A stretch of DNA of 64,000 bases from Mesorhizobium sp. M1E.F.Ca.ET.045.02.1.1 (GCF_003952485.1 NZ_CP034447.1:2928501-2992500); one strand, 5' to 3'; shown: positions 45,825-54,699, counted from the stretch's first letter. Translations and numbers: made by a program. The notes: generated by a model not told the origin, from the letters alone.

Positions 45825-46274
45825 CTACATTCGTTCACCAGGCAATCGGCTTGCCTGTTTCACCCAGGAGACGAATTGCGCTTCATCGAGCTGGTCGGCC
45901 TCGTGGATGTGGAAATAGCGCGTGTCCTTGCTCTTGGATTCGCCGGGCGGCACGGGCTCGAGCGACATGCCGCGAAAGAAGGCCACCTTGATGTACCTGG
46001 TGAAACAATGGATGCCGAGAAACCAGCCTTCACCTTCCATCCCGTAAAACGGCGAGTTCCATTTCACGGCCTTCTGCACGTGGGGGACGGCCTGCATGAT
46101 GAGCTGGTCGAGCCGGCGGCCGACCTCGCTCTTCCAACCCGGCATCGCCGCGATATAGGCCTGCACGGGAGCGTCGCCGTAGCCCTTGGCGATCTGCGGA
46201 TTGCCGCCTGAAAGCAGGACGGACTTCGCGCCCGGGGGCTTGGCGGCAGGCTTCGGCGATTTCGCCTTCGCCAT
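45825..46274 (-). CDS. DUF1801 domain-containing protein, second copy
   Basis: The 149-residue protein starts with a KPAAKPPGAK tail and contains DAPVQAYIAAMPGWKSEVGR, AVKWNSPFYGMEGEGWFLG and KVAFFRGMSLEPVP, matching DUF1801. It differs clearly from the copy 80 bases downstream. Its ATG overlaps the stop of the preceding small membrane gene (TGATG), which implies coupling. Confidence 0.87.
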   Translation of the reverse strand: MAKAKSPKPAAKPPGAKSVLLSGGNPQIAKGYGDAPVQAYIAAMPGWKSEVGRRLDQLIMQAVPHVQKAVKWNSPFYGMEGEGWFLGIHCFTRYIKVAFFRGMSLEPVPPGESKSKDTRYFHIHEADQLDEAQFVSWVKQASRLPGERM

Positions 46275-46507
46275 CAGGCCGGTCCTATGCGCTCGCTTGC
46301 TTGCTCACCGCGCCATCTGACGGCATAGGGCAGCACGAACATATAGAGGCCGCTGAACAGCAGCAGGAAAAGCGGCAGGAGCGGCGAATAGACCACCCAG
46401 GCGGGGGGCTCGCCCAATGCCATGGCGACGAAGTTGGCGATGACGGTCACGGTAAAAATGATCGACAGCCAGCGATGCAACTGCCTGATCCACTTGCTCC
46501 ATTCCAA
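46274..46507 (-). CDS. Small two-span membrane protein
   Basis: The 77-residue protein starts (TTG) EWSKWIRQLHRWLSIIFTVT. It has a second span PLLPLFLLLFSGLYMFVLPY and a basic end YAVRWRGEQASERIG. The first part resembles the membrane helix of PepSY/transporter-associated small proteins. The start at 46507 is chosen for AGAGGAGG just upstream; a longer TTG start at 46531 is possible. It overlaps the DUF1801 gene by the TGATG junction. Confidence 0.7.
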   Translation of the reverse strand: MEWSKWIRQLHRWLSIIFTVTVIANFVAMALGEPPAWVVYSPLLPLFLLLFSGLYMFVLPYAVRWRGEQASERIGPA

Positions 46508-46544
46508 TGCTGCCTCCTCTGAAAAAACCAATGAAACGGCGGAC

Positions 46545-46937
46545 TTACCAGCGCGCCAGCTGCGTGATCTGGATGAGATTCCCGCAGGTGTCGTCGATCT
46601 GCGCGATGGTCGAACCGGTCACCTCGGTCGGCGCCATGGCGAAGCTGCCGCCATTTGCCGTGATGCGCTCGTGGTCGCCCTTGATGTCGTCGGTGAACAG
46701 CATGAGCGCCGGCTGGCCCTGCTTGAAGATAGCCTGCTGATAGGTCCTGGCCGCCGGATTGTCATTCAACGCGAGCTGTAGTTCGGTGCCGTCCGGGTCG
46801 TCAGGCGAGGCGACGGTCAGCCAGCGAAACGGTCCATTGGTGAAATCGGCTTTCTTGTTGAAGCCCAGCACGTCGGTATAGAAGCCGAGAGCCTTCTCCT
46901 GGTCGTCGACATAGACGCTGGTCAGCTTGATCTTCAT
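46545..46937 (-). CDS. VOC family protein
   Basis: The 130-residue protein begins MKIKLTSVYVDDQEKALGFY and has RWLTVASPDDPDGTELQLAL and ITANGGSFAMAPTEV. The final strand DDTCGNLIQITQLA carries the typical acidic/Asn-Leu-Ile pattern. It belongs to the glyoxalase-like fold common in stress clusters. The ATG at 46937 has GGAGAAACGC ahead. Confidence 0.88.
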   Translation of the reverse strand: MKIKLTSVYVDDQEKALGFYTDVLGFNKKADFTNGPFRWLTVASPDDPDGTELQLALNDNPAARTYQQAIFKQGQPALMLFTDDIKGDHERITANGGSFAMAPTEVTGSTIAQIDDTCGNLIQITQLARW

Positions 46938-47015
46938 TGCGTTTCTCCATTGCTTTCGCTCGCGGTTTGCCACCCGCCAAACGATGCCTGCTTTTTTGAG
47001 CGCTTCGGCGGGACT

Positions 47016-47429
47016 TCAGTCTTCGATCCGCGCCAGAACCTCTTCCAGGGCTGTGAGGAATCTCGGCCAGCCGACAGTGGCACCCCGGAAATACGGCTCC
47101 TGATCCAGCCGGAAGCCCGTCTGCTCCATGCGCAGACGAGTGCCTGAGCCCGTCGGGGTGAGCGTCCAGGTGACGACGCTTTCCAGGTCCTTGGTGTCCC
47201 AGGTGTAGGACAGCGTCTTGTTGGGCTCGACGGTCTGGACCTGACACTCGACGCCTCCCCAGTCCGCGCTGAGTTCGAAACGATGGTCCACGACCGGCTT
47301 GAAGTCGTTCTTCATCAGCCACTCCTCGATAAGATGCGGTACGGTCAGCGCGCGCCAGATCTTTTCCGGCGGATAGGGAATCTCGCGCTCGACAACGACG
47401 GAGCGCGTTCCGGCCGGCATATCGTTCAT
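47016..47429 (-). CDS. SRPBCC family protein (AHSA1-like)
   Basis: The 137-residue helix-grip protein starts with EREIPYPPEKIWRALTVPHL and contains VECQVQTVEPNKTLSYTWD and SVVTWTLTPTGSGTRLRMEQ, the Aha1/CalC-like pattern. It is coupled by an ATGA overlap to the ArsR-type gene just upstream, a pairing seen widely. Ligand unknown. Confidence 0.9.
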   Translation of the reverse strand: MNDMPAGTRSVVVEREIPYPPEKIWRALTVPHLIEEWLMKNDFKPVVDHRFELSADWGGVECQVQTVEPNKTLSYTWDTKDLESVVTWTLTPTGSGTRLRMEQTGFRLDQEPYFRGATVGWPRFLTALEEVLARIED

Positions 47430-47749
47430 TGATCCATCCTCTTCAGCAGATCCTCGAGATCGTCGAACCGGCTCTCCCAGAACCCGGCCATTTGCCTTGT
47501 CCAGTCCATCAGCGGCGCCAGCGCGCCGACCTGCGCGCTATAGTGAGTCTGCCGGCCCTCGTGTCGGTCGCGCACCAGCCCGGCTTCCTTGAGCACGCCA
47601 AGATGCTTCGACACCGCCGGCTGCGAGACGCCGGCCTGCGCTGTCAATGCTCCAACCGTCTGCTCGCCTTGATGGCACAGACGTTCAAAAATGGCGCGTC
47701 TTGTCGGATCGGCAAGCGTCCGGAAGAGCACATCGTGCGCGGTCGACAT
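47426..47749 (-). CDS. ArsR-family winged-helix regulator
   Basis: The 107-residue protein has the compact ArsR fold (FRTLADPTRRAIFERLCHQG; recognition helix VSQPAVSKHLGVLKEAGLV). No metal-binding CxC motif is present, so it is of the SRPBCC-partner type rather than a metal sensor. It heads a minus-strand unit with SRPBCC, then VOC and small genes. The ATG at 47749 gives the common N-terminus. A dyad just upstream may be its operator. Confidence 0.9.
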   Translation of the reverse strand: MSTAHDVLFRTLADPTRRAIFERLCHQGEQTVGALTAQAGVSQPAVSKHLGVLKEAGLVRDRHEGRQTHYSAQVGALAPLMDWTRQMAGFWESRFDDLEDLLKRMDQ

Positions 47750-47763
47750 CTGGATCAATAACC

Positions 47764-47793
47764 CAATGGCTATTGATTGACCTATAACCATTG
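47764..47793. promoter_or_regulatory. CAATGG-N18-CCATTG dyad, candidate ArsR-type operator
   Basis: The inverted half-sites CAATGG (47764-47769) and CCATTG (47788-47793) lie 15-44 bases upstream of the ArsR-type ATG in an AT-rich gap. Autorepression through this dyad would fit the family. Confidence 0.4.
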
Positions 47794-47831
47794 AGCTATA
47801 TGTGAGTCAAGCAGGGGATCTGGGGGAATGC

Positions 47832-48584
47832 TCAGACTGCAGCGTCCACGTCGAGGCTTGCCTCATCCAGCATGGATGCGTCCTCGCCGAAGGCGCGCGT
47901 GGCGCGGGCGGCGGCCTCGAGCAGCGGGCGCTTCATGCGCTTGAGGAAGGCGGCGTCGACGCGGGTGCCTGGGCCGGCCAGCGTCAGCGCGCCGACCAAT
48001 GTCCGCCCCGGCCCGAACACGGGCGCGGATATGCCTGCGGTCTGCGGGTCGCAATCGCCGATCGAAATGCAGCTATAGGTTCTGCGGATCGTCTCGTAGG
48101 GCTCGCCCTGCTGGCCGGAAAAGGCGGCGAGCACGCGGCCGCCGGAGCCCACCAGCAAAGGCAGGACGTCGCCTTCCCGGATCGTGTAGCGGATCGGGTG
48201 CTTGGACTCGACCCGGTAGAGACAGGTGCGCACGTCGCCCGAGCGGACGTAGAAGGCAACGCTCTCCCAGCTCCGCTCGGAGAGGTCGCGCATGATCGGC
48301 AACAGGATATCCATCGCCACGACCGAGCGCTGGTAGAGCGCGCCAAGCCTGAAGGTGGCCGGTCCGATGCGGTAGCGCCCGTCTTCCAGGCGCTCCAGCA
48401 ATTGTCCGCGCATCAGCGAATTGGCCAGCCTCAGAATGGTGCTCTTGTAGAGGCCGGTGCGGGCAGCGATCTCGGCGAGCCCGAGCGACCGGTCGGCAAT
48501 GGTGAATGCGTCCAGGATGGCGATTGCGCGATCGAGCGCGGCAACGCCGTCGGCCTGGGCTGGGCTGGGAGGTATGTCTGTCAT
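47832..48584 (-). CDS. IclR family transcriptional regulator
   Basis: The 250-residue protein has the N-terminal winged helix (LDRAIAILDAFTIADRSLG; LAEIAARTGLYKSTILRLAN). A GAF-like effector domain (about 75-245) contains SVAFYVRSGDVRTCLYRVES and GISAPVFGPGRTLVGALTLAG. It is divergent from tctCBA and the CoA-transferase/lyase genes, which it most likely controls in response to the carboxylate or its CoA ester. The ATG at 48584 is preferred; one ten codons upstream at 48614 is possible. Confidence 0.9.
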   Translation of the reverse strand: MTDIPPSPAQADGVAALDRAIAILDAFTIADRSLGLAEIAARTGLYKSTILRLANSLMRGQLLERLEDGRYRIGPATFRLGALYQRSVVAMDILLPIMRDLSERSWESVAFYVRSGDVRTCLYRVESKHPIRYTIREGDVLPLLVGSGGRVLAAFSGQQGEPYETIRRTYSCISIGDCDPQTAGISAPVFGPGRTLVGALTLAGPGTRVDAAFLKRMKRPLLEAAARATRAFGEDASMLDEASLDVDAAV

Positions 48585-48658
48585 TCCGGTGACGATTTCA
48601 TCGTGGTCGCCCATCCGGGAATGGTCCCGGACATGCGGATTTAGTCCGGTCCGATGCG

Positions 48659-48701
48659 TTCTGTCCAGCAGAATGGCATTCCCGTTGACAGAACGCTGTC
48701 A
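48659..48701. promoter_or_regulatory. CTGTC/GACAG repeats in the IclR-tctC intergenic region
   Basis: TGACAG-AACG-CTGTCA (48686-48701) is a 6-4-6 palindrome, and another TTCTGTC half-site lies at 48659-48665. The cluster is centred between the divergent genes and is a plausible binding site for the IclR regulator. Confidence 0.45.
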
Positions 48702-48786
48702 CAAATGCTTGAACTCGAATGCGGGTCTTAATTCAGGCCACGTCTTGGCAGGCACCGGAGGAGGTGTCGTGATTTGGAGGAATCCC

Positions 48787-49752
48787 ATGCTGAACAGACG
48801 CAGATTCTTGACGAGCACCGCCGCCGGCTTCGCGGCTTTGCATTTCGTACCCGCCTTTGCGCAGGACACCCCGCAGATCCAGATTTTCGTGCCGGCGGCA
48901 CCCGGCGGCGGCTGGGACCAGACCGCGCGCACGATCGACCAGGTGCTGCGCTCCGAGAAATTGATCTCGGGTTCGCAGATCACCAATGTCGGCGGCGCCG
49001 GCGGCACGGTCGGCCTGCCGCAATTCGTCAACCAGTGGAAGGGCAAGGGCAATTCGCTGATGGTCGCCGGCATGGTCATGGTCGGCGCCATTATCGCCAA
49101 CAAGTCGGCCAATAACCTGACCGAAGTGACGCCGATCGCGCGCCTCACCGGCGAGTTCGAGGCGCTGGTGGTGCCGGCTGCCTCGCCGTTCAAGACGGCC
49201 GCCGATTTCGTCGCGGCGCTGAAGGAGGATCCCACGAAGGTTCCGGTGGCCGGCGGTTCGGCCGGCGGTTCCGACCACATCCTGTTCGGCCTGATCGCCA
49301 AGACGGCCGGCGTGCCTGCCGCCAACCTGTCCTACGTGCCGTTCGCCGGCGGCGGCGAGGCGCTGTCGGCGCTGCTCGGCAACCAGGTCGCGGCCGGCAT
49401 TTCCGGCTATGGCGAGTTCTCCGAGCAGATCAAGGCGGGGGCGCTCAGGCTGCTGGCGATCTCGGCCGACAAACGCCAGGAAGGCATCGACGCGCCGACG
49501 CTCAAGGAGGCCGGCATCGACGTCGAATTGTTCAACTGGCGTGGCGTCTTCGCCCCGCCCGGCGTTTCCGATGAGGACAAGGCGGCGATGATCAAGCTGG
49601 TCGAGACCATGGCCAAGAGCGATGCCTGGGCAACCGAGTGCAAGAACCGCAACTGGACGTCGATCCTGCTGACCGGCGACGACTACGCCAAGTTCGTCGC
49701 CGACGACACCGCCCGCATCGGCGCGATCCTCAAGGATCTCGGCCTCGCCTGA
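48787..49752 (+). CDS. tctC: Tripartite tricarboxylate transporter substrate-binding protein (TctC)
   Basis: The 321-residue periplasmic protein has a twin-arginine-like signal (MLNRRRFLTSTAAGFAALHF, cleavage after AFAQ). A TctC/Bug domain starts IQIFVPAAPGGGWDQTARTI and contains GSAGGSDHILFGLIAK and YVPFAGGGEALSALLGNQV. It captures a di- or tricarboxylate for TctAB. The ATG lies behind TTGGAGG. A hairpin separates it from tctB, which often allows extra synthesis of the binding protein. Confidence 0.92.
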   Translation: MLNRRRFLTSTAAGFAALHFVPAFAQDTPQIQIFVPAAPGGGWDQTARTIDQVLRSEKLISGSQITNVGGAGGTVGLPQFVNQWKGKGNSLMVAGMVMVGAIIANKSANNLTEVTPIARLTGEFEALVVPAASPFKTAADFVAALKEDPTKVPVAGGSAGGSDHILFGLIAKTAGVPAANLSYVPFAGGGEALSALLGNQVAAGISGYGEFSEQIKAGALRLLAISADKRQEGIDAPTLKEAGIDVELFNWRGVFAPPGVSDEDKAAMIKLVETMAKSDAWATECKNRNWTSILLTGDDYAKFVADDTARIGAILKDLGLA

Positions 49753-49771
49753 GCTCCGGACCGCCCAGTGT

Positions 49772-49798
49772 TCCGAAGGGGCCTGGCTCCCCTTCGGA
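49772..49798 (+). promoter_or_regulatory. Hairpin between tctC and tctB
   Basis: TCCGAAGGGG (49772-49781) pairs perfectly with CCCCTTCGGA (49789-49798) across CCTGGCT. There is no T-run, so it is more likely to protect the tctC mRNA end or attenuate than to terminate fully. Confidence 0.55.
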
Positions 49799-49878
49799 GC
49801 AGCATGGACAGGTGATCGAGCAGCATTGAAATTGCGGCGATACCGGCGGTTGAATGCCGGCCATCCGGGGAGGAGTTC

Positions 49879-50415
49879 ATGAGCACCAGCGACCAGCAGG
49901 CGTCACCGCCGCGCCTTGCCGTACCCGAATTGCTGATCGGCATCGGGCTTCTGGCCTGCGCCGGCGCCGTTGCCTGGCAGACCCTGGCGATCCCGGTGTC
50001 TCCGCTCTATTCCAAGGTCGGCCCGACCGTCTTTCCCTATATCACCATGGCCGGGATGATCCTGCTTTCCCTGCTGCTCATCCTAGCCGCCCTGCGGGGC
50101 GGCTGGCAGCCGGAGGAGGAGAAGGAGACGCCGACCGACTGGACGTCGATGGGTTTCGTGGTCGCGGGCCTGGTCGCCAATCTGCTTCTGATCCAGCCGC
50201 TCGGGTTCACCGCCGCCTCGGTGATCATGTTCGTGCTGGTCTGCTTCGGCTTCGGCAGCCGGCACCCGCTGCGCGACGCGCTGCTTGGCCTGGTGCTGGC
50301 GCTGGCGGCCTATTTCGGCTTTGCCAGGGCGCTCGGCGTCAACATCGGCGCCGGGCTGATCGAGGACCAGCTCAATGTGCTGATCAATGCCGTCTTCGGC
50401 ATCGGGAAAGGCTGA
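49879..50415 (+). CDS. tctB: Tripartite tricarboxylate transporter small membrane subunit (TctB)
   Basis: The 178-residue protein has four membrane spans. Its opening contains [20 protein letters not shown] and [20 protein letters not shown], the TctB pattern with the conserved FPxxx segment. It partners TctA, encoded 4 bases downstream. GGGGAGG precedes the ATG. Confidence 0.9.
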   Translation: MSTSDQQASPPRLAVPELLIGIGLLACAGAVAWQTLAIPVSPLYSKVGPTVFPYITMAGMILLSLLLILAALRGGWQPEEEKETPTDWTSMGFVVAGLVANLLLIQPLGFTAASVIMFVLVCFGFGSRHPLRDALLGLVLALAAYFGFARALGVNIGAGLIEDQLNVLINAVFGIGKG

Positions 50416-50419
50416 GACG

Positions 50420-51943
50420 ATGGACACGCTCGGTTATCTCGCGCACGGATTTGCAGTCGCCTTCACGCCGACCAATCTGTTGTGGTGCCTGGTCGGCACG
50501 ACGCTCGGAACAGCGATCGGCGTGCTGCCAGGCCTCGGGCCGGCGCTGACCATCGCGCTGCTTTTGCCGATCACCTACCAGGTGGCGCCGGAAGCCTCCT
50601 TCATCCTGTTCGCCGGCATCTACTACGGCGCCATGTATGGCGGCTCGACGACGTCGATCCTGCTCAACACGCCAGGCGAAAGCGCCACCATCGTCACCGC
50701 GCTGGAAGGCAACCGGATGGCGCGCTCGGGGCGTGGCGGCGCTGCACTCGCGACCTCGGCGATCGGCTCTTTCGTCGCCGGCACGCTCGGCACGCTGGGC
50801 GTCGCCTTCCTGGCGCCGATCGTGGTCAAGTTCGCGCTGGCCTTCGGGCCGGCCGAGTATTTTTCGCTGATGGTGCTCGCCTTCATCACCGTTTCGGCGG
50901 TGCTCGGCTCATCCTCGGTGCGCGGGCTGACCAGCCTGTTCGTCGGCTTCGTCATCGGCATGATCGGCGTCGACCTGCAGACCGGGCAACCGCGCTTTAC
51001 CTTCGGCATGGGCGAACTGCTCGACGGCGTCGACGTCATCGTCGTCGCGGTCGGCCTCTTCGCGGTCGGCGAGACACTCTACATGGCCTCGCGCCGCTAT
51101 GCCGGCAAGGATGAGATCGTGCCGCTGAAGGGCTCGCTCTACATGACGGCCGCCGAATGGGCGCGCTCGTGGAAGCCATGGCTGCGCGGCGCCGCGATCG
51201 GCTTTCCGATCGGCGCCATGCCCGCCGGCGGCGCCGAAATCCCGACCTTCCTGTCCTATGCCATCGAGAAGAAGCTCTCCAAGCACAGGGAGGAGTTCGG
51301 CACCGTCGGCGCCATCGAGGGCGTCGCCGGGCCGGAGGCCGCCAACAATGCGTCCGCGGCCGGCGTGCTGGTGCCGATGCTGACGCTCGGTCTGCCGACC
51401 TCGGCGACCGCCGCGATCATGCTGTCGGCCTTCCAGAGTTACGGCATCAATCCCGGTCCGCTGCTGTTGACGACGCAGGCCAACCTCGTCTGGGGCCTGA
51501 TCGCCAGCCTGTTCATCGCCAACGTCATCCTGGTCATCCTCAACCTGCCGCTGATCGGCCTCTGGGTGCGGTTGCTGAAGATCCCGGCGCCGCAGCTCTA
51601 TGCCGGCATCCTGGTGTTCGCCACCGTCGGCACCTACGGCATCTCGCAGTCGCCGACCGACCTCGTCATCCTCTATCTGCTGGGGGCCGCCGGCTTCCTG
51701 ATGCGCCGCTTCGACTTCCCGACGGCGCCCGTCATCATCGGTATGATCCTCGGACCGCTCGCCGAGACGCAGTTCCGCCGGGCGATGACGATCGCCAATG
51801 GCGACTGGACGGTGTTCTACAGGCATCCGCTGTCGCTGACGCTTCTCACGCTGGCCTTCATCGGCCTTGTCGGCCCGCATATCTGGGCCTGGATCGAACA
51901 TCGGCGGACACGCGGGCCGGAACATGTGCCGGGCGATGCCTGA
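50420..51943 (+). CDS. tctA: Tripartite tricarboxylate transporter large permease (TctA)
   Basis: The 507-residue permease has about 11-12 membrane spans. It carries two family signatures, [17 protein letters not shown] (about 34-50) with [20 protein letters not shown] (about 73-92), and their repeat [20 protein letters not shown] (about 257) with [20 protein letters not shown] near 304. It couples substrate uptake to an ion gradient. The ATG at 50420 fits the tctB spacing. Confidence 0.93.
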   Translation: MDTLGYLAHGFAVAFTPTNLLWCLVGTTLGTAIGVLPGLGPALTIALLLPITYQVAPEASFILFAGIYYGAMYGGSTTSILLNTPGESATIVTALEGNRMARSGRGGAALATSAIGSFVAGTLGTLGVAFLAPIVVKFALAFGPAEYFSLMVLAFITVSAVLGSSSVRGLTSLFVGFVIGMIGVDLQTGQPRFTFGMGELLDGVDVIVVAVGLFAVGETLYMASRRYAGKDEIVPLKGSLYMTAAEWARSWKPWLRGAAIGFPIGAMPAGGAEIPTFLSYAIEKKLSKHREEFGTVGAIEGVAGPEAANNASAAGVLVPMLTLGLPTSATAAIMLSAFQSYGINPGPLLLTTQANLVWGLIASLFIANVILVILNLPLIGLWVRLLKIPAPQLYAGILVFATVGTYGISQSPTDLVILYLLGAAGFLMRRFDFPTAPVIIGMILGPLAETQFRRAMTIANGDWTVFYRHPLSLTLLTLAFIGLVGPHIWAWIEHRRTRGPEHVPGDA

Positions 51944-51958
51944 TCGATTTGGAGCATC

Positions 51959-53143
51959 ATGACAGACCTGCTTTCCGGTGTCCGCGTTCTCGATCTCACC
52001 AACGTGCTGGCAGGCCCGTACTGCGCCTACCAGCTTGCGCTGCTCGGCGCCGACGTCATCAAGGTCGAGGCGCCGCCGGGCGGCGATCTCGCGCGCCAGC
52101 TCGGCGCCTCGCCGGAACTCAACAGAGCCGGGATGGGCGCGTCCTTCCTGGCGCAGAACGCCGGCAAACGATCTGTCGTGCTCGACCTGAAGAAGGAGGC
52201 CGACCGCGAGCGTTTCCTCGATCTGGTCGCCACGTCGGACGCGCTGGTCGAGAATTTCCGGCCGGGCGTGATGGATCGGCTTGGCCTCGGGCATGAGAGG
52301 CTGAAGGAAGTCCGGCCGAGCCTCGTCTATTGCGCGATATCCGGTTTCGGCCAGACCGGACCGATGCGCGGCAACCCAGCCTACGACCAGATCATCCAGG
52401 GGCTTTCGGGGATCATGAGCATAACCGGCACGCCGGAGACCGCGCCGCTGCGCGTCGGCTATCCCGTCGCTGATACGCTGGGCGGATTGGTCGGGGCCTT
52501 CGCGATCGCCGCGGCGCTTGTCAGGCAGAAGACGAGCGGCGAGGGGGCTTTCCTCGACGTCTCGATGCTCGAATGCACGCTGTCGGCGCTGGGCTGGCCG
52601 GTGTCGAATTATCTGACGGCGGGCGTCGAGCCCCAGCCCATGGGCAATGAGAACATGACGGCGGCCCCGTCCGGTACGTTCCGCACCGGCGAAGGGCTGC
52701 TCAACATCGCCGCCAACAAGCAGGAGCAGTTCGTCACCCTTTGCGGGCTGATTGGACGCCCTGAACTGGCGTCGGATCCGCGCTTCGCGGAACGCGAGAC
52801 GCGCAAGGAGAACCGGGCCGCGTTGAAGACGCTGATCGAGGAAGCGCTTGCCGGCGCCCCGGCCGCGGGCTGGGAAGAAAAGCTCAACCGGGCCGGCGTG
52901 CCGGCGGGACGTGTGCTGACGATCCCGCAAGTGCTGGAGGAACGCCAGGTGACGGAGCGTGGCATGGCGACCCGCTTCCGGCATGTGCCTGGCATGGAAA
53001 AGCCGCTGACGGTGGTGCGCGGCGGCTTCATGGTCGACGGCGCGGCGCCCGCGCCGGCCGGGCCGCCGCCGCGGCTTGGCGAGCATATGGACGAAGTGTT
53101 CGCGGCGTTGCCGGAACGCGACAAGATGAGAGCCCGGACATGA
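51959..53143 (+). CDS. CaiB/BaiF (class III) CoA transferase
   Basis: The 394-residue enzyme opens LLSGVRVLDLTNVLAGPYCA and has GADVIKVEAPPGGDLAR, ENFRPGVMDRLGLG and CAISGFGQTGP. The catalytic aspartate lies in the AYDQIIQGLSG segment (D143). It moves CoA between carboxylates. Its stop overlaps the citryl-CoA-lyase-like gene by 4 bases. The order transporter, CoA transferase, lyase indicates that the imported acid is activated as its CoA ester. Confidence 0.92.
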   Translation: MTDLLSGVRVLDLTNVLAGPYCAYQLALLGADVIKVEAPPGGDLARQLGASPELNRAGMGASFLAQNAGKRSVVLDLKKEADRERFLDLVATSDALVENFRPGVMDRLGLGHERLKEVRPSLVYCAISGFGQTGPMRGNPAYDQIIQGLSGIMSITGTPETAPLRVGYPVADTLGGLVGAFAIAAALVRQKTSGEGAFLDVSMLECTLSALGWPVSNYLTAGVEPQPMGNENMTAAPSGTFRTGEGLLNIAANKQEQFVTLCGLIGRPELASDPRFAERETRKENRAALKTLIEEALAGAPAAGWEEKLNRAGVPAGRVLTIPQVLEERQVTERGMATRFRHVPGMEKPLTVVRGGFMVDGAAPAPAGPPPRLGEHMDEVFAALPERDKMRART

Positions 53144-53979
53144 GCGCGGAGAAAAAGACCGGCCGCGAGCGCGGCGAGCAATGGTGGCAGACCGGCATCA
53201 TAGAGATGCGGCCCGGCATGATCCGGCTGCGCGGCTATGAGATCCAGGACCTGATCGGGCGCATCAGCTTTCCGGCGATGATCTGGCTGATGCTGCGCGG
53301 CGAACTGCCGAGCGAGGAGCAGGCGGCGCTGCTCGGCATCGCGTTGGGAGCCGCCGTCGACCATGGCCCGCAGGCGCCGTCGATCGCGATCGCCCGCATG
53401 GCGGCCACCTGCGGCGTCGGCATCAACAATGCCATGGCCTCGGCCATCAATGTGCTTGGCGACGTGCACGGCGGCGCTGGCGAGCAGGCGCTGTCCTTCT
53501 ACGGCGATATCGCAGAGGCGCTGGACCGGGGGCTGACGCTCGGCGAGGCCGTATCGGCGCGGCTCGACCGCTTCTTTGCCGAGGAAGAAGGCTATGTGCC
53601 GGGTCTCGGCCATCGCTTTCACCCGGTCGACCCTCGGGCGCCGCGCCTCATCGAACTGACGCGTGACTTCGCCGTGCGCGGCGTCGTCAGCGGCCGCTTC
53701 GCCGACATTGCCGAAGCGGTCGAGGCGGAAATGGCAAAGCGCAAGGGCAAGACGATCCCGCTCAACATCGACGGCGCCACCGCCGTCATCTATGGCGAGC
53801 TTGGCTTTCCGCCGGCGCTGACGCGCGGCCTGTTCGTCCTGTCGCGCTCGGTCGGCATCCTGGCGCATGCCTGGGAGCAGTCGCAGGAAAGCGACCGCAA
53901 CAAGGGGCCGCTGCCCCGCGAATGGCTGTGGGCCTATACCGGCACGCCGGCACGCCCCTTTCCCGGCGACTCCGAGTAG
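53140..53979 (+). CDS. Citryl-CoA lyase-like / citrate synthase-family protein
   Basis: The 279-residue protein is a shortened citrate synthase fold. RGYEIQDLIGRISFPAMIWL, the HGPQAPSIAIARMAATCGV segment and a GDVHGGAGEQALSFY motif hold the usual catalytic histidines, and PGLGHRFHPVDPRAPRLIEL follows. Full citrate synthases exceed 370 residues; this size matches stand-alone citryl-CoA lyase-like proteins. It likely cleaves a CoA-activated hydroxy-acid to acetyl-CoA plus a keto acid. Coupled by overlap to the CoA transferase. Confidence 0.85.
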   Translation: MSAEKKTGRERGEQWWQTGIIEMRPGMIRLRGYEIQDLIGRISFPAMIWLMLRGELPSEEQAALLGIALGAAVDHGPQAPSIAIARMAATCGVGINNAMASAINVLGDVHGGAGEQALSFYGDIAEALDRGLTLGEAVSARLDRFFAEEEGYVPGLGHRFHPVDPRAPRLIELTRDFAVRGVVSGRFADIAEAVEAEMAKRKGKTIPLNIDGATAVIYGELGFPPALTRGLFVLSRSVGILAHAWEQSQESDRNKGPLPREWLWAYTGTPARPFPGDSE

Positions 53980-53988
53980 AAGACCGTC

Positions 53989-54456
53989 TCAGGCCGGCTC
54001 GGCCGCAGGGACCGTCAAACCCCTCAGAAGAGTCGAAAGCTCCGGCTCATCGATGAGCAGGGCCGCGTCGGCCACCGGCAGCCAGGCGCGTTGCCGGTTC
54101 GCGGCCTCCCGCCAGTCGGCCATCTCCTCGGCGACTTCGAGCAGGTAGACGACCACGTCGACACGGACGAAGCGGCTGGCCATGCGTTTCCAATAAGAAT
54201 AGGTGCCGGCGGGCTGCTTCAGCGCCTTGCCGAGCACGCCTGCCTCCTCCTGGGCCTCGATCGCGGCCGCCTTGCGCCCGCTCTTGCCCTTCATCGGCCA
54301 GCCCTTGGGTACGATGAAGCGCCTGGTCGTGCGTGAGGTGACCAACAATATTTCGAGATTGCCGCCCTCGCTCAAACGAAAGGGGATGGCCGCCACCTGA
54401 CGGATCCGCTCTCCTTTCTTTGCCTTGCGCACTGCATTCTTCTTGGCAGTTGCCAT
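53989..54456 (-). CDS. NUDIX hydrolase (diphosphoinositol polyphosphate phosphohydrolase-like)
   Basis: The 155-residue protein has a lysine-rich N-terminus. The Nudix region is RFIVPKGWPMKGKSGRKAAA followed by IEAQEEAGV. The EAQEEAG metal ligands are kept, while the leading Glu and the Arg of the textbook box are replaced by Lys and Ile. Similar boxes occur in alphaproteobacterial DIPP-type proteins. Substrate unknown. The ATG at 54456 is preferred over a longer frame. Confidence 0.87.
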   Translation of the reverse strand: MATAKKNAVRKAKKGERIRQVAAIPFRLSEGGNLEILLVTSRTTRRFIVPKGWPMKGKSGRKAAAIEAQEEAGVLGKALKQPAGTYSYWKRMASRFVRVDVVVYLLEVAEEMADWREAANRQRAWLPVADAALLIDEPELSTLLRGLTVPAAEPA

Positions 54457-54529
54457 TCCAAAATCCGATGAGAGCAGCGTCCGCGCCGCGCGCTGTCCGC
54501 ACACGGCAAAATCCCGCCCCTGCAAACCC

Positions 54530-54628
54530 TAGAGCAGTTCATCGTTTCACGGAAACGCTGAACTAACTATTTGTTTTTACGCAATTCCGGACAGAAAACC
54601 GTTATACACTTTTCCTGGAATTGCTCTA
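54530..54628. repeat. Composite palindromic intergenic repeat
   Basis: The element is bounded by TAGAGCA (54530-54536) and TGCTCTA (54622-54628). Its left half holds AGTTCA/TGAACT and CGTTTC/GAAACG pairs. Its right half holds GCAATTCC/GGAATTGC around AAAACCGTTATACACTTTTC. The right half shares the AAAGTG/CCGGTTTTC theme, on the other strand, with the repeats at 5735 and 23515. Confidence 0.7.
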
Positions 54629-54699
54629 AAACCGTCCCCTTGCAATTCCGGCTCTCGCCAGCAAGTAAGTCGGCTAAATAAACCGAAAAAGGCTAAATG

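Noticed and set aside
50909..53086. Very long open frame antisense to tctA and the CoA transferase (minus strand)
   Set aside because: It is mirrored on confidently identified genes, has composition rich in R, H, Q and D typical of antisense frames in GC-rich DNA, and shows no domain.
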